Counted from the stretch's first letter, positions 45,151-54,317 are shown. The stretch: DNA of 64,000 nucleotides from Flavobacterium sp. RSP15 (GCF_003968755.1 NZ_RYDL01000002.1:310001-374000); one strand, 5' to 3'. A program made the numbers and translations. Notes: generated by a model from the sequence alone, not told the origin.

Positions 45151-45945
45151 AATCAGAAATTCAACTCTGCGGTCTAATGCTTCTCCTTTGCCTAACGGAA
45201 ATTTGTTTCCTCTTCCTATGTAATGCATCCTAAGGCTGTTTACGCCTTTATTTATCAAGTATTTATAAACGTTTTTTGCACGGTTCAAGGAAAGCTTGCG
45301 TTCTCGGGTTCTCTTATCTATGGCGTCCCGGTAATAGCTGGGTGTGCAACAAACGTGGCCTCGGATTTCGAATTCCAACGTTTTTTGTTGCTGCAAAAGA
45401 ATCACAATCTTATCTAATTCTTTCTTAGATTTCTCCGTTAATATGCTGCTACCAAGCGGAAAAAGGAGGTTTTCCAGATAAATACGGTCGCCTACTTTAT
45501 GCTTTTTCTGAAACGAATTGTAAATGCCGTTTCCAAAACTGTTTTTTTTGACAAGAAACAAGTCGACACGCCTATTTTTAGAACGGGTTTCCGATAGGTT
45601 TTCCAGCATATTTTTTTTCAGAATCACACGCCCTTTGCCTTCAATAATGACAATTTTGTTTTTACTGAAACCATTTTGGATCAGTATACTTTGTACCGTA
45701 ATTACTCTGTTTTGTGATAATTCATAATTATAATCGTTAGCACCCCGATCGTCACAGTATCCATAAATTTGTATCGACTCTACTTTTGAAGTGTCTGTGT
45801 TTTTTATAAAATCAACTATCGTTTGTATTTGGTCGTTATAAAGTGTGAATTTGTCAAATTCAAAATAAACCGTTTCTATAGGTTGTCCCTGAGCCACTAC
45901 GTAGCTCGAAAAAAGTAATAGTACTATGGAGAACGATTTTTTCAT
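45139..45945 (-). CDS. OmpA-family protein with two OmpA-like domains
   Basis: 268 residues with a signal peptide (MKKSFSIVLLLFSSYVVAQG). Two OmpA C-terminal-like domains are in tandem: YFEFDKFTLYNDQIQTIVDF to NRRVDLFLVKK (about 28-137), and YLENLLFPLGSSILTEKSKK to DRRVEFLILKI (about 155-268). Each has its NR-x-V or DRRVEF end and binding loop. It anchors to peptidoglycan in the periplasm. Tandem duplication within a small protein is unusual. It overlaps the upstream S41 gene by 4 nt (ATGA) and the convergent ElaA-like gene by 12 nt. Confidence 0.83.
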   Translation of the reverse strand: MKKSFSIVLLLFSSYVVAQGQPIETVYFEFDKFTLYNDQIQTIVDFIKNTDTSKVESIQIYGYCDDRGANDYNYELSQNRVITVQSILIQNGFSKNKIVIIEGKGRVILKKNMLENLSETRSKNRRVDLFLVKKNSFGNGIYNSFQKKHKVGDRIYLENLLFPLGSSILTEKSKKELDKIVILLQQQKTLEFEIRGHVCCTPSYYRDAIDKRTRERKLSLNRAKNVYKYLINKGVNSLRMHYIGRGNKFPLGKGEALDRRVEFLILKI

Positions 45946-47573
45946 TTTAAGATAGACTGATACTCCATATTGGAATTCAAAATAGTAATGGCTCGTTTGA
46001 TTTCGTAATTATTTTTGATGTAATACTGATACAGCCCTTCCTGATATTGATAGCGTTTAATGATTTCATCGACCATCAGGTTTTTGATTTCTTTTTGGTT
46101 TTTGTCCAATAAAGCATTTTCGCTTTTTTGAAGCGCAACACGTAATTGTTGGTATTCTACCAGAATAGATTCCTCTAGTTTTTCTTTTTTGGCCATAGCC
46201 AAAGTGTTTTTTAAGGCCAATTCCGTTTCCGTGTCAAAGGAGAATTTCTGTACTTTTAGGAACTGTTTGAACTCTAGATACTCCACATCAGAAATAACAG
46301 GAACACGATTTCCTAAATTTGGATTTTTATAATAATACGTCGTGGCATAGTTAAAAATCCCGTCGTTGCGAAGCAAAGCATTTGCTATTGGACTTAATTT
46401 AGTTTCTTCCAGTTCTACATCCGGCTGAATTCCTCCGCCGTCATAAACGGTTCTGCCTTTTCTGGTTTTAAAGACATTGTAGTTTTTCTCTTCTGTTTTT
46501 AGAACCATTCCGTTTTTGTCTTTTCGTGAATAATCTAAAGCTTGAATGCATCTTCCGGATGGCGTGTAATAACGGGAAATGGTTACTTTTAGTTGCGTTC
46601 CATACGTTAAATCTACCGGTCTTTGCACGAGTCCTTTCCCAAAACTGCGACTACCCACCACTATAGCGCGATCTAAATCCTGAAGTGCCCCAGCCACGAT
46701 TTCGGATGCTGAGGCGCTGCGACCGTTAACAAGAATTATCAAAGGAATGACAGTATCTACAGGATCTTTGGTTGTTTTGTATGTGCTGTTGTGTTGCTCT
46801 ATTTTTGATTTTGTAGTAACAATAATCTCGTTTTTTGGAACAAATAAATTACAAATATTCACAGCTTCATTCAAGAGTCCGCCAGGATTGTCTCGGACAT
46901 CCAGTATAATGCGTTCGGCACCTTCTTTTTTGAGTTGTTCTAAGGCTTCTTTGGTTTCCAGGTATGCTTTTTTATTAAAATGCGATAATACGATATAGCC
47001 GGTCTTGTCGTCTATTTTTGCAAAAAAGGGCACCGATTTGATTTCGACTTCGTCCAGGATAATCTGGGTACTTTGTACTTTTCCTTGTCGGATGTATTTG
47101 ATGTCTATTTTGGTGTTTTTGGTACCTTTGAAAAGCTGAGAGGCCTCGTCCTTAAAATCAGACAAAAGGACATCGCCCACTTGAATAATTTCGTCACCGG
47201 CTTTCAGGCCAGCTTTGTCGGCGGGAAAATTTTTATAGGGCTCTTTAACGATCAATTTATCTTCTTTTCGAGTCAGTAAAGCGCCTATTCCGGTATATTC
47301 TCCAGTGTTGTTTATCTTGAATCGCACTACATCCTGCTCGTTGAAATATACGGTGTATGGGTCTAAATTAACCAGCATTCCTTTGATGGCCTTGTCCATT
47401 AATTCCCCAGGATTCGTTTCATCGACATAATTTCGATTTAATTCCTTGAAAAGGGTCGTGAATATCTCGATTTGCTTGGCGATTTCAAAAAAATCATCTT
47501 TGAAGCTGGTTCCAATAAACAGAAATGCCGAAGCGACAACGGGAATTAAAATTTTTTTTTTGAAGAAGCTCAT
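45942..47573 (-). CDS. S41-family C-terminal-processing peptidase
   Basis: 543 residues with an N-terminal hydrophobic anchor. A PDZ domain (about 90-165, GIGALLTRKEDKLIVKEPYKN) precedes the S41 protease domain. The catalytic pair lies in NGRSASASEIVAGAL (Ser, about 287-290) and GSRSFGKGLVQ (Lys, about 310). It degrades or trims periplasmic proteins. In Flavobacteriaceae it commonly follows rnpA, as here (108 nt), and it runs into the OmpA-family gene with a 4-nt overlap, so these two are co-translated. Confidence 0.9.
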   Translation of the reverse strand: MSFFKKKILIPVVASAFLFIGTSFKDDFFEIAKQIEIFTTLFKELNRNYVDETNPGELMDKAIKGMLVNLDPYTVYFNEQDVVRFKINNTGEYTGIGALLTRKEDKLIVKEPYKNFPADKAGLKAGDEIIQVGDVLLSDFKDEASQLFKGTKNTKIDIKYIRQGKVQSTQIILDEVEIKSVPFFAKIDDKTGYIVLSHFNKKAYLETKEALEQLKKEGAERIILDVRDNPGGLLNEAVNICNLFVPKNEIIVTTKSKIEQHNSTYKTTKDPVDTVIPLIILVNGRSASASEIVAGALQDLDRAIVVGSRSFGKGLVQRPVDLTYGTQLKVTISRYYTPSGRCIQALDYSRKDKNGMVLKTEEKNYNVFKTRKGRTVYDGGGIQPDVELEETKLSPIANALLRNDGIFNYATTYYYKNPNLGNRVPVISDVEYLEFKQFLKVQKFSFDTETELALKNTLAMAKKEKLEESILVEYQQLRVALQKSENALLDKNQKEIKNLMVDEIIKRYQYQEGLYQYYIKNNYEIKRAITILNSNMEYQSILK

Positions 47574-47681
47574 GGGTTTAATTAACTAAATTTAAGACCA
47601 CTAAAATAACAATAAATCACGAAATAATTATGCAGGACTGAATCTAAAGGCGATTTTGTTTAATTGGGATAGGTTAATTGT

Positions 47682-48116
47682 TTATATTTCAGAAATAGAA
47701 TCGCTTTCGGATACTGGTTTTTTAATATTTTGAGCAACAAATTTCTCAAACAATTGAATGGTTTTGGTATTAATTTCGGCGTACGTCAATCTGTCTTTAG
47801 TTTGATAAAAAAACATAAAGGAATAGGGTTGGTCCAGATGGTCAATCAAAAGGTGTTTGTTCAGCCGGTAGGTTTCGCGCAGGACGCGTTTGAAATAATT
47901 GCGGTCTACGGCTTTCTTGAAATTCTTTTTGGAAACCGAAACGCCCATTTTTATTTTTTCTCCCGTCCCAAAGTTTCGGGACTCGGGATCGCCAAAAGAG
48001 CTGGCTTTATACACCAATCGCAACGGATATTTTGATACTGATTTCCCTTCGGTAAACAATAATCCAATAGTGGTCTTGCTTTTTAGTTTTTCGTTTTTTG
48101 AGTAGGTAAAATTCAT
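47682..48116 (-). CDS. rnpA: Ribonuclease P protein component
   Basis: 144 residues from MNFTYSKNEKLKSK (ATG at 48116); the frame extends to 48152 but the promoter at 48150-48157 lies in that part. The RnpA core GVSVSKKNFKKAVDRNYFKRVLRE (RNR-type signature) is present. It aids the RNase P RNA in cutting tRNA 5' leaders. Between LRLVY and GVSVSKK there is an extra GDPESRNFGTGEK encoded by a near-palindromic GC-rich insertion (see repeat at 47960). rpmH, the usual partner of rnpA, is not adjacent. Confidence 0.93.
   Translation of the reverse strand: MNFTYSKNEKLKSKTTIGLLFTEGKSVSKYPLRLVYKASSFGDPESRNFGTGEKIKMGVSVSKKNFKKAVDRNYFKRVLRETYRLNKHLLIDHLDQPYSFMFFYQTKDRLTYAEINTKTIQLFEKFVAQNIKKPVSESDSISEI
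47960..47990. repeat. Near-palindromic REP-like insertion inside rnpA
   Basis: CTCCCGTCCCAAAGTTTCGG and the following GACTCGGGATC form nested inverted repeats (GTCCC/GGGAC and CCCG/CGGG). It is GC-rich against an AT-rich gene and adds about 10 codons at a loop between conserved parts of RnpA. A similar style of palindrome (TCCCGATA/TATCGGGA) is at 50913. Confidence 0.5.
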
Positions 48117-48149
48117 TTTAATAGAAAAAAGGACATGGATTTTGACTGG

Positions 48150-48157
48150 CAAAGTTA
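48150..48157 (-). promoter_or_regulatory. -7 promoter element of rnpA
   Basis: Minus strand reads TAACTTTG, 33 nt before the rnpA ATG at 48116. It excludes the upstream start at 48152. Confidence 0.5.
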
Positions 48158-48243
48158 CGATTAAAGGTTGAGTTCATATATTGTTTGGGATTTAAAATCG
48201 GGCTAAAAATATATTTCTTACTTTTACGGCAAATTTTTAAAGC

Positions 48244-48978
48244 ATGAAAAAACTAATTTCGTATCCCATATCCGTAATCTATTATTTATGTTTTGGTCTT
48301 ACCTTGGTTATTTTTCACCCAATTCAATGGGTTTGCTTTCATGTTTTTGGGTATCAAGCTCATAAAATAAGTGTCGATTATTTGAATTTTTTTCTGGTTT
48401 TGTGCACAAGACTGTTAGGAACATCGTATCAGTTTGATAATGTGGAAAGCATTCCAAAAAATGTTCCGTTAATTTTCGTTTCCAATCATCAAAGTATGTA
48501 CGATATTATTGCTATGATTTGGTTTTTTCGCCGATTTCATTGTAAATTTGTCAGTAAGAAAGAATTGGGAAGCGGGATTCCCAGCGTGTCGTTTAATTTA
48601 CGACATGGCGGTTCGGCTCTTATTGATCGTAGTGATCCCAAGCAAGCCATTCCTGCGATCAAAAATTTGTCTGAATATATTGAAAAACACAATCGTTCTG
48701 CAGTTATTTTTCCGGAAGGAACACGAAGCAAGACTGGCATGCCAAAGGAATTTGCGCAAAGTGGATTCAAAATTTTATGCAAATACGCGCCTTCGGCTTA
48801 TATAGTTCCGATAAGCATAAACAATTCTTGGAAAATTGTTAAATATGGATTTTTCCCTTTAGGTATAGGAAATCACCTTACCTTTGTGGTACATACACCC
48901 TTAGAAGTGAAAAACTATGATTTTGCTGAATTGATGCATAAAACAGAAGCGGCAGTAGTTCAAGGAATAAAAATTTAA
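48244..48978 (+). CDS. Lysophospholipid acyltransferase (PlsC-like), paralogue 2
   Basis: 244 residues, two hydrophobic N-terminal segments, then SNHQSMYDI (H-x4-D, about 80-88) and IFPEGTRSK (about 157-165). It acylates a lysophospholipid or related acceptor at the inner membrane. The desaturase gene starts 11 nt after its stop, so the two are probably one transcript for membrane lipid modification. A near-consensus TACTTTTA lies upstream (about 48219). Confidence 0.88.
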   Translation: MKKLISYPISVIYYLCFGLTLVIFHPIQWVCFHVFGYQAHKISVDYLNFFLVLCTRLLGTSYQFDNVESIPKNVPLIFVSNHQSMYDIIAMIWFFRRFHCKFVSKKELGSGIPSVSFNLRHGGSALIDRSDPKQAIPAIKNLSEYIEKHNRSAVIFPEGTRSKTGMPKEFAQSGFKILCKYAPSAYIVPISINNSWKIVKYGFFPLGIGNHLTFVVHTPLEVKNYDFAELMHKTEAAVVQGIKI

Positions 48979-48989
48979 TTTATATAATA

Positions 48990-49979
48990 ATGTCAATAAA
49001 AAACATTCGATTAGAAGTAATGCAGTTTTTGGAAAAAAACGTAGATAGTTTTGTCGATCAGTATCTGATACCAGTAGAAAAAATATGGCAGCCAACGGAT
49101 TTCTTGCCTAATTCTCAAAGTGATACTTTTTTTGATGAGGTCAAAGAATTGCGTGAAATTGCAAAAGAGTTACCCTATGATTTTTGGGTAACTTTAGTAG
49201 GTGACACCATTACTGAAGAAGCCCTACCGACCTACGAATCTTGGTTAATGGACGTAGATGGAATAGATAATGTAGAGCGAAACGGTTGGTCCAAGTGGAT
49301 CCGACAATGGACTGGTGAGGAAAATCGTCACGGCGACATGCTCAACAAATATCTGTACTTGTCAGGTCGCGTGAATATGCGTGAAGTAGAAACGACTACT
49401 CAGCATCTCATCAACGATGGTTTTGACATAGGAACCGGAAGAGACCCTTATAAAAACTTTGTTTATACTAGTTTTCAAGAGTTGGCAACCTATGTTTCCC
49501 ATAACCGAGTAGCGCAAATGGCTAAGAAATATGGGGATAACAAATTGTCTAAAATGTGCAAAATGATTGCGGGTGACGAGATGCGCCACCATCATGCTTA
49601 CAGTGAATTTGTAACTCGTATTTTTCAGGTGGATCCTAGCGAAATGATGCTTGCTTTTCAATATATGATGAAAGCAAAAATCGTTATGCCAGCACATTTC
49701 TTGAGAGAATCCGGTGAAAAAATAAGTACTGCTTTCGAACAGTTTTCTGATTCGGCACAACGAATCGGGGTGTACACTGCAGCGGATTATGTAGACATTA
49801 TGCAAAAATTAATTGACAAATGGGAAATTGATAAAATTACAGGCTTAACTGACGAAGCAGAAAAAGCCCGGGATTATTTGATGAAATTACCCGGAAGAAT
49901 GGCACGAATTTCTGAGCGATTGGTCATTCCGAAAGAATCCCATATTTTCAAATGGGTAGAACCCGCTTTAGTACGATAG
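48990..49979 (+). CDS. Acyl-ACP desaturase (soluble di-iron, type 2)
   Basis: 329 residues. The di-iron ligands appear as E-E-N-R-H in WTGEENRHGDML (about 108-119) and D-E-M-R-H in AGDEMRHHHAYSEF (about 193-206), both conserved in plant-type stearoyl-ACP desaturases. It introduces a double bond into ACP-linked fatty acids with oxygen. It is co-oriented and tightly spaced with the acyltransferase upstream, suggesting adjustment of membrane fluidity. A strong terminator follows. Confidence 0.9.
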   Translation: MSIKNIRLEVMQFLEKNVDSFVDQYLIPVEKIWQPTDFLPNSQSDTFFDEVKELREIAKELPYDFWVTLVGDTITEEALPTYESWLMDVDGIDNVERNGWSKWIRQWTGEENRHGDMLNKYLYLSGRVNMREVETTTQHLINDGFDIGTGRDPYKNFVYTSFQELATYVSHNRVAQMAKKYGDNKLSKMCKMIAGDEMRHHHAYSEFVTRIFQVDPSEMMLAFQYMMKAKIVMPAHFLRESGEKISTAFEQFSDSAQRIGVYTAADYVDIMQKLIDKWEIDKITGLTDEAEKARDYLMKLPGRMARISERLVIPKESHIFKWVEPALVR

Positions 49980-50004
49980 CTTTTTGAATGCAAAAATAAA
50001 GAAT

Positions 50005-50055
50005 AAAAAAGTTGAATTTTGAAGTTACAGAACTTTGAAATTCAACTTTTTTTTT
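50005..50055 (+). terminator. Terminator of the acyltransferase-desaturase unit
   Basis: AAAAAAGTTGAATTT and its complementary AAATTCAACTTTTTT arms with an 18-nt loop and T-run, just before the HD-domain gene. Confidence 0.8.
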
Positions 50056-50070
50056 AAAAGTATATAAAGA

Positions 50071-50724
50071 ATGATAAATGCAGATTTAATTCGAAAAACG
50101 ATTCTTTTTGTAAAGGAAAAACTAAAAAATGCCGAAGGCGGACACGATTGGTTTCATATTGAAAGAGTGTTTAAAAATTCCGTTTTGATTGCTAGAAAAG
50201 AAGCTTGTGATCCCACGGTGGTTCAATTGGGTGCTTTGCTGCATGATATTGCCGATAGTAAGTTTCATGACGGTGACGAAACTGTAGGGCCAAAACTAGC
50301 GAGATCATTTTTAGAATCAGAAAATGTTGACGCAGATACCATTATACATGTGGTCAAGATCATTGAAAACATCTCATACAAAGGCGGTAATTTCGAAAAG
50401 AAATTCTCCTCCATAGAATTAGATGTGGTTCAGGATGCGGACCGATTAGATGCGATTGGCGCCATTGGAATTGCCAGAACATTCAATTATGGCGGATTTA
50501 AAAACAGAGCGATCTACGACCCTAAAATTGCTCCAAATTTCAACATGACCAAGGAAGAATACAAGAAGAACGATTCTCCAACGCTCAATCATTTTTACGA
50601 AAAATTATTGCTTTTGAAAGATAAGATGAATACCGAGACGGGAAAACAAATTGCACAAGAAAGACACCAGTATATGGAAGGATTTCTAGCGCAGTTTTAT
50701 GCGGAATGGGAAGGGGAGAAGTAA
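50071..50724 (+). CDS. HD-domain phosphohydrolase
   Basis: 217 residues. The HD metal motif is seen as HDWFHIERVFKN (H and D near 26-27 and the following H), LGALLHDIADSK with the HD pair at about 58-59, and the later conserved D in VVQDADRLDAIGAIG (about 124). This matches YedJ/YpgQ-type HD hydrolases. The substrate (nucleotide-like) is not known. It is cytoplasmic and follows a terminator, so it is transcribed separately. Confidence 0.88.
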   Translation: MINADLIRKTILFVKEKLKNAEGGHDWFHIERVFKNSVLIARKEACDPTVVQLGALLHDIADSKFHDGDETVGPKLARSFLESENVDADTIIHVVKIIENISYKGGNFEKKFSSIELDVVQDADRLDAIGAIGIARTFNYGGFKNRAIYDPKIAPNFNMTKEEYKKNDSPTLNHFYEKLLLLKDKMNTETGKQIAQERHQYMEGFLAQFYAEWEGEK

Positions 50725-50726
50725 GT

Positions 50727-50756
50727 AAACAGTGTTCAGTTTTTAGTATTCAGTTT
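50727..50756. repeat. CAGT-type intergenic repeat
   Basis: Iterated (T)CAGT words (CAGTGTTCAGT, TAGTATTCAGT) directly after the HD gene, related to the ones at 26408, 27081 and 61899. Confidence 0.55.
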
Positions 50757-50912
50757 GTTGACGTCCAAATACTGCAACTTTAATTAAAAAAGATCGATTT
50801 CAGTCTTGCTTTACACCCAAGCCATGAACTGATTACTAAATTCTGGTCCCTAACCACTATTTTTAAATTTCAGATATTTTTTGGATTGCTGGTTTTTTAA
50901 ATCAAAAATCAG

Positions 50913-50930
50913 TCCCGATAGTTATCGGGA
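50913..50930. repeat. Short palindrome TCCCGATA/TATCGGGA
   Basis: 8-bp arms with a GT spacer, an intergenic palindrome of the type that is frequent in Flavobacterium genomes. The surrounding 50757-50943 holds nothing else I recognise. Confidence 0.6.
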
Positions 50931-50943
50931 TTAATCAAAAATC

Positions 50944-51348
50944 TTAAATCGAAATCCCTTTTGCTTTCATTTCCAAAATCACATCCGAAGCATTTTTAAA
51001 AGTGGGCGCTTGCTCAATAATAGTTCCTACTCTTTTTTTATTGAGTTTAAAAGTGATGTCGTTCTCCGTTGTAAACAGTAAGGCAGTTAAAAATGGATTG
51101 TTCATAAAAGGCGCTAATACCATAAAAGTTTCGTCAAGAGTATGAAAACTTTCTATTTCTTCGGTTTTATAACGCGCCGTAACGGAAAGGCTGAACACGT
51201 CACTTTCTGACAAAACGGGACGAACGTAGATATTTTTCAGTTCGGTGTCACCAATGGTTTTGGCAAGTGTTAGTTTGGCGTAAGTGCCATTTTGGATGCT
51301 TTCTTTTACATTTTCCCAGAAAAGTGCAAATACAGGTTGGAAGGACAT
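50944..51348 (-). CDS. Conserved hypothetical protein
   Basis: 134 residues, soluble and without recognised domain. It begins MSFQPVFALFWENVKESIQN and contains KLTLAKTIGDTELKNIYVRPVL and a C-terminal helix (TFKNASDVILEMKAKGISI). I recall similar Flavobacteria proteins adjacent to methyltransferase genes, but no methyltransferase is adjacent here. Function unknown. It stands alone on its strand, with 146 bp to the next gene upstream. Confidence 0.7.
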   Translation of the reverse strand: MSFQPVFALFWENVKESIQNGTYAKLTLAKTIGDTELKNIYVRPVLSESDVFSLSVTARYKTEEIESFHTLDETFMVLAPFMNNPFLTALLFTTENDITFKLNKKRVGTIIEQAPTFKNASDVILEMKAKGISI

Positions 51349-51463
51349 TGGTTTAATTTTAGATGGTTATATTCCGAAAGAGGATTGCAAAATTAAGTCT
51401 TGTCAAGCAGATAATCTGTTTTTTGAGCAAAGATTATTTTAAAGGAACATCATTTATAAACTA

Positions 51464-51490
51464 AAAAGAGAACCAACGTGGTTCTCTTTT
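51464..51490 (-). terminator. Terminator of the hydratase operon
   Basis: AAAAGAGAACC and GGTTCTCTTTT with an AACGT loop lie immediately after the enoyl-CoA hydratase stop, closing the hemH operon. Confidence 0.8.
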
Positions 51491-51494
51491 GTTA

Positions 51495-52277
51495 TTATTT
51501 CCCCGTAAACACTGCTTTTCTTTTCTCTAAAAATGCAGCTGTTCCTTCTTTAAAATCTTCGGTTCCAAAACATTTTCCAAAAGCTTTTATTTCGGTTTCA
51601 TAGCCATTTTTTCCTTCTTTAAAATTAGCATTGACGGCTTTTATGGCTTTGCCAATAGCATACGGAGAATTTTTTATTATTTTATGGGCTACACTCACAC
51701 AGTAATCTAAAAGTTCAGCTTCAGGGACTACGTGATTCACCAGTCCCGTTCTGTAAGCATCTTGCGCTGTTACCATTCCTGCGGTCATAATCATTTCCAT
51801 TGCGCGTCCTTTTCCTATCAATTGTGGCAAACGTTGCGTTCCTCCGTAACCCGGAATTACACCCAGCGAAACTTCAGGTAATCCCATTTTTGCATTTTCT
51901 GAAGCTACTCTGAAATGACACGCCATGGCTAATTCTAATCCGCCGCCCAATGCAAAACCATTAACGGCTGCGATTACGGGTTTTTTTAAATTTTCTATGA
52001 AATCAAATAATTTTTCTTGTCCTTCAGCGGCCAATTGCGTTCCTTCTTCAACTGAAAAAGCAGCAAATTCAGAGATATCCGCTCCCGCCACAAAAGCTTT
52101 TTCACCGCTTCCCGTTAAAATAATAACACGAATTTCATCATTTTTCCCTAATGTTTTGAAAGCTTTATTCAAATCAGAAATCGTGGCAACATTCAACGCA
52201 TTTAGTTTTGTAGCACGATTAATGGTAATCGTTGCAATGTTATTTTCGGTTGCAATTAAAAGATTTTCGTAGTTCAT
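51495..52277 (-). CDS. Enoyl-CoA hydratase/isomerase-family protein
   Basis: 260 residues, normal length for the crotonase family. GADISEFAAF, the oxyanion-hole segment NGFALGGGLELAMACHFRVAS, and MGLPEVSLGVIPGYGGTQRL (catalytic Glu in LPEV and the helix Glu in GGGLELA) are all present. It hydrates 2-trans-enoyl-CoA in fatty-acid beta-oxidation, although other acyl-CoA substrates are possible. It starts 10 nt after the kinase gene at the end of a long minus-strand operon. Confidence 0.92.
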   Translation of the reverse strand: MNYENLLIATENNIATITINRATKLNALNVATISDLNKAFKTLGKNDEIRVIILTGSGEKAFVAGADISEFAAFSVEEGTQLAAEGQEKLFDFIENLKKPVIAAVNGFALGGGLELAMACHFRVASENAKMGLPEVSLGVIPGYGGTQRLPQLIGKGRAMEMIMTAGMVTAQDAYRTGLVNHVVPEAELLDYCVSVAHKIIKNSPYAIGKAIKAVNANFKEGKNGYETEIKAFGKCFGTEDFKEGTAAFLEKRKAVFTGK

Positions 52278-52287
52278 AATTGTATTT

Positions 52288-53760
52288 TTAGGTGTTAATT
52301 ATTGGAAGCGAAACCGTAAAAGTAGTTCCTTTTCCATATTCAGTTTCAAAGGTAATCGTTCCTTTATAATTTTCGATAATGTTTTTTATAATTCCAAGAC
52401 CAAGACCCATTCCGCTACTTTTAGTGGTAAATTTTGGTTCGAATATACGGTCAATATCTTTGAGTTGAATCCCAATTCCATTATCGGTAACAGTAATTAA
52501 TACGTTGTTTGCTGCTTTATGGATACGGAGAACTACTGATTTTTTTTCTTGTTGTTCCGGAATAGACTGAATAGCATTTTTAGCCAGGTTCGTGATAATC
52601 CGGATCAGTTGGGTACGGTCAATTTTCGAAATAATTTCAGGAGAATCGCTTTGAAATTCAATGTAGTCTTCATTGAAAATGTCCATCGCAAGTTCTACTA
52701 CGGCAACAACATTCAAGGTTTCGTTTTGCTGTGCCGGCATTGATGCAAAATTTGAAAACGCAGAGGCAACGGCACTCATGGTGTCAATTTGTTGAATTAA
52801 AGTTTCGGAGTAATCGTTCATTTTTTGTTTTACATTGGCATCGTTTGGATCAAATTTTCGTTGAAAACTCTGTACTGTTAATCGCATTGGCGTAAGCGGA
52901 TTTTTGATTTCATGGGCGACCTGTTTGGCCATTTCGCGCCACGCTTCTTCTCGTTCGCTTTGGGCCAGTTTAATGGCGCTTTTCTCCAGTTTGTCCACCA
53001 TTCCGTTGTAGGCATTGATCAATAAGTTGATTTCCTTACTGTTTGCTTCCAGAACAATTTTTTCATTTTTTTGATTTAAACTCGTTCCACTTAACTTATC
53101 TGATATTGTTTTTAATGATTTTGTAATGTAAGAGGAAAGGAAATAAGCGACAGCAAAAGCAATAATAAGCATAAAAGCATACACCTGTCCCAGACGAATT
53201 AGGAAACTTTTTAATTCGTTTTCATAATATCCATCATCTTCTACATAAGGTAAGTTCAATATTCCCAGTGGTTTGAATTTATGATCTTTGATTTGGCTGA
53301 AAGCGGAACGGTTCTTTTTGCCATCTATAGTTTTAATATCAACGTATCTTTTTTCGATAGAAGAACGAACTAGTTTTAAAATGTATTTTGGAATAGGAGG
53401 CGCCACTATATCCACAGAAAAAGACTCTTTAGAAGACTTTAGTAATTTTCCGTCCAGACCATAGATGTTTATTTCCGCATTATGAATGTGGGCTAATTCA
53501 TGGATTTTATCTTTAAAAATCAAACTTAAATTGGCAGAATTTAAAGGATATGTAGTGGTAGAGAGTACATAATTGATGTGCTCTTTTACAGAATTCTCAT
53601 TGCGTTCTAAGCGTTCTTGGTGGTATTCTTTGGCTTCGTTTTTAAATTGAATGATGGATATAGAAGCTAATAAAACAGACGCTATTAATATCAACACAAT
53701 CATCGAAAGGAAGATTCTGATTCGTAACGAGAGCATTGCTATTTTGAAGCTTTTGAACAT
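52288..53760 (-). CDS. Sensor histidine kinase (NtrY-like)
   Basis: 490 residues. TM1 about 12-36, a periplasmic sensor region of about 145 residues, TM2 about 183-205, HAMP region, then HisKA with the phospho-His in VAHEIKNPLTPMRL (about 284-297) and the ATPase boxes NLAKNAIQSIPE, DNGIGIQ and SSGMGLGLGIIKNI. The PMRL after the H-box is typical of NtrY-type kinases. No response-regulator gene is adjacent, so it is an orphan in this window. It lies 2 nt after the HemJ-like gene, inside the heme operon. Confidence 0.93.
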   Translation of the reverse strand: MFKSFKIAMLSLRIRIFLSMIVLILIASVLLASISIIQFKNEAKEYHQERLERNENSVKEHINYVLSTTTYPLNSANLSLIFKDKIHELAHIHNAEINIYGLDGKLLKSSKESFSVDIVAPPIPKYILKLVRSSIEKRYVDIKTIDGKKNRSAFSQIKDHKFKPLGILNLPYVEDDGYYENELKSFLIRLGQVYAFMLIIAFAVAYFLSSYITKSLKTISDKLSGTSLNQKNEKIVLEANSKEINLLINAYNGMVDKLEKSAIKLAQSEREEAWREMAKQVAHEIKNPLTPMRLTVQSFQRKFDPNDANVKQKMNDYSETLIQQIDTMSAVASAFSNFASMPAQQNETLNVVAVVELAMDIFNEDYIEFQSDSPEIISKIDRTQLIRIITNLAKNAIQSIPEQQEKKSVVLRIHKAANNVLITVTDNGIGIQLKDIDRIFEPKFTTKSSGMGLGLGIIKNIIENYKGTITFETEYGKGTTFTVSLPIINT

Positions 53761-53762
53761 AA

Positions 53763-54317
53763 TTAAGATTGATTTCTTTCTCTTATTTTTTTATAAAATT
53801 TAAAGCCAAGCATAATTAAGACACCAAAGAGAAAGATTCCAATTACACCATAAATCCAGTTGAAAGCATTTTTTAAAATAACTAAAAAAACGACTGCAAA
53901 AAGGATTATCGTTGCGCCTTCGTTCCATAAGCGCATGAAATTCGTGGAGTATTTCACATCGTCATTTTGCAATTGCTTGAATATTTGCTGGCATTTTGCA
54001 TGGTATAAATACAACACAAATACGAAGCCAAGTTTTACATGCATCCAAGGCATTTGCAACCACGCCTTTCCTAAATCTGTAAAAAACAACATCCAAAAAG
54101 CAAAAATACTCGCTAAAACCGCGGACGGCCATGTGATAATATACCACAATCGATAGGTCATTATTTTGTATTGTTTTTGAAGAATTTCTTTCTCTGGCGA
54201 GAGTTTATCTGCCGCTTCAATTTGGTACACGAACAAGCGTACAATATAAAACAATCCTGCAAACCATGTAATTACAAAGATGAGGTGCAGAGATTTAAGG
54301 TAATTATAGTATTCCAT
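53763..54317 (-). CDS. CopD-family protein, probable HemJ-type protoporphyrinogen oxidase
   Basis: 184 residues, four membrane segments. The first has YLKSLHLIFVITWFAGLFY with the conserved His (residue 11), and WMHVKLGFVFVLYLYHAKCQ matches the HxK-x-x-x-Y-H pattern of HemJ. NFMRLWNEGATIILFAVVFLVIL is the conserved NE-x-A/P-T segment. HemJ converts protoporphyrinogen IX to protoporphyrin IX, the step before ferrochelatase. Its place next to hemH supports the call. It overlaps the MATE gene by 14 nt. NCBI-type labels would call it CopD-family. Confidence 0.78.
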   Translation of the reverse strand: MEYYNYLKSLHLIFVITWFAGLFYIVRLFVYQIEAADKLSPEKEILQKQYKIMTYRLWYIITWPSAVLASIFAFWMLFFTDLGKAWLQMPWMHVKLGFVFVLYLYHAKCQQIFKQLQNDDVKYSTNFMRLWNEGATIILFAVVFLVILKNAFNWIYGVIGIFLFGVLIMLGFKFYKKIRERNQS

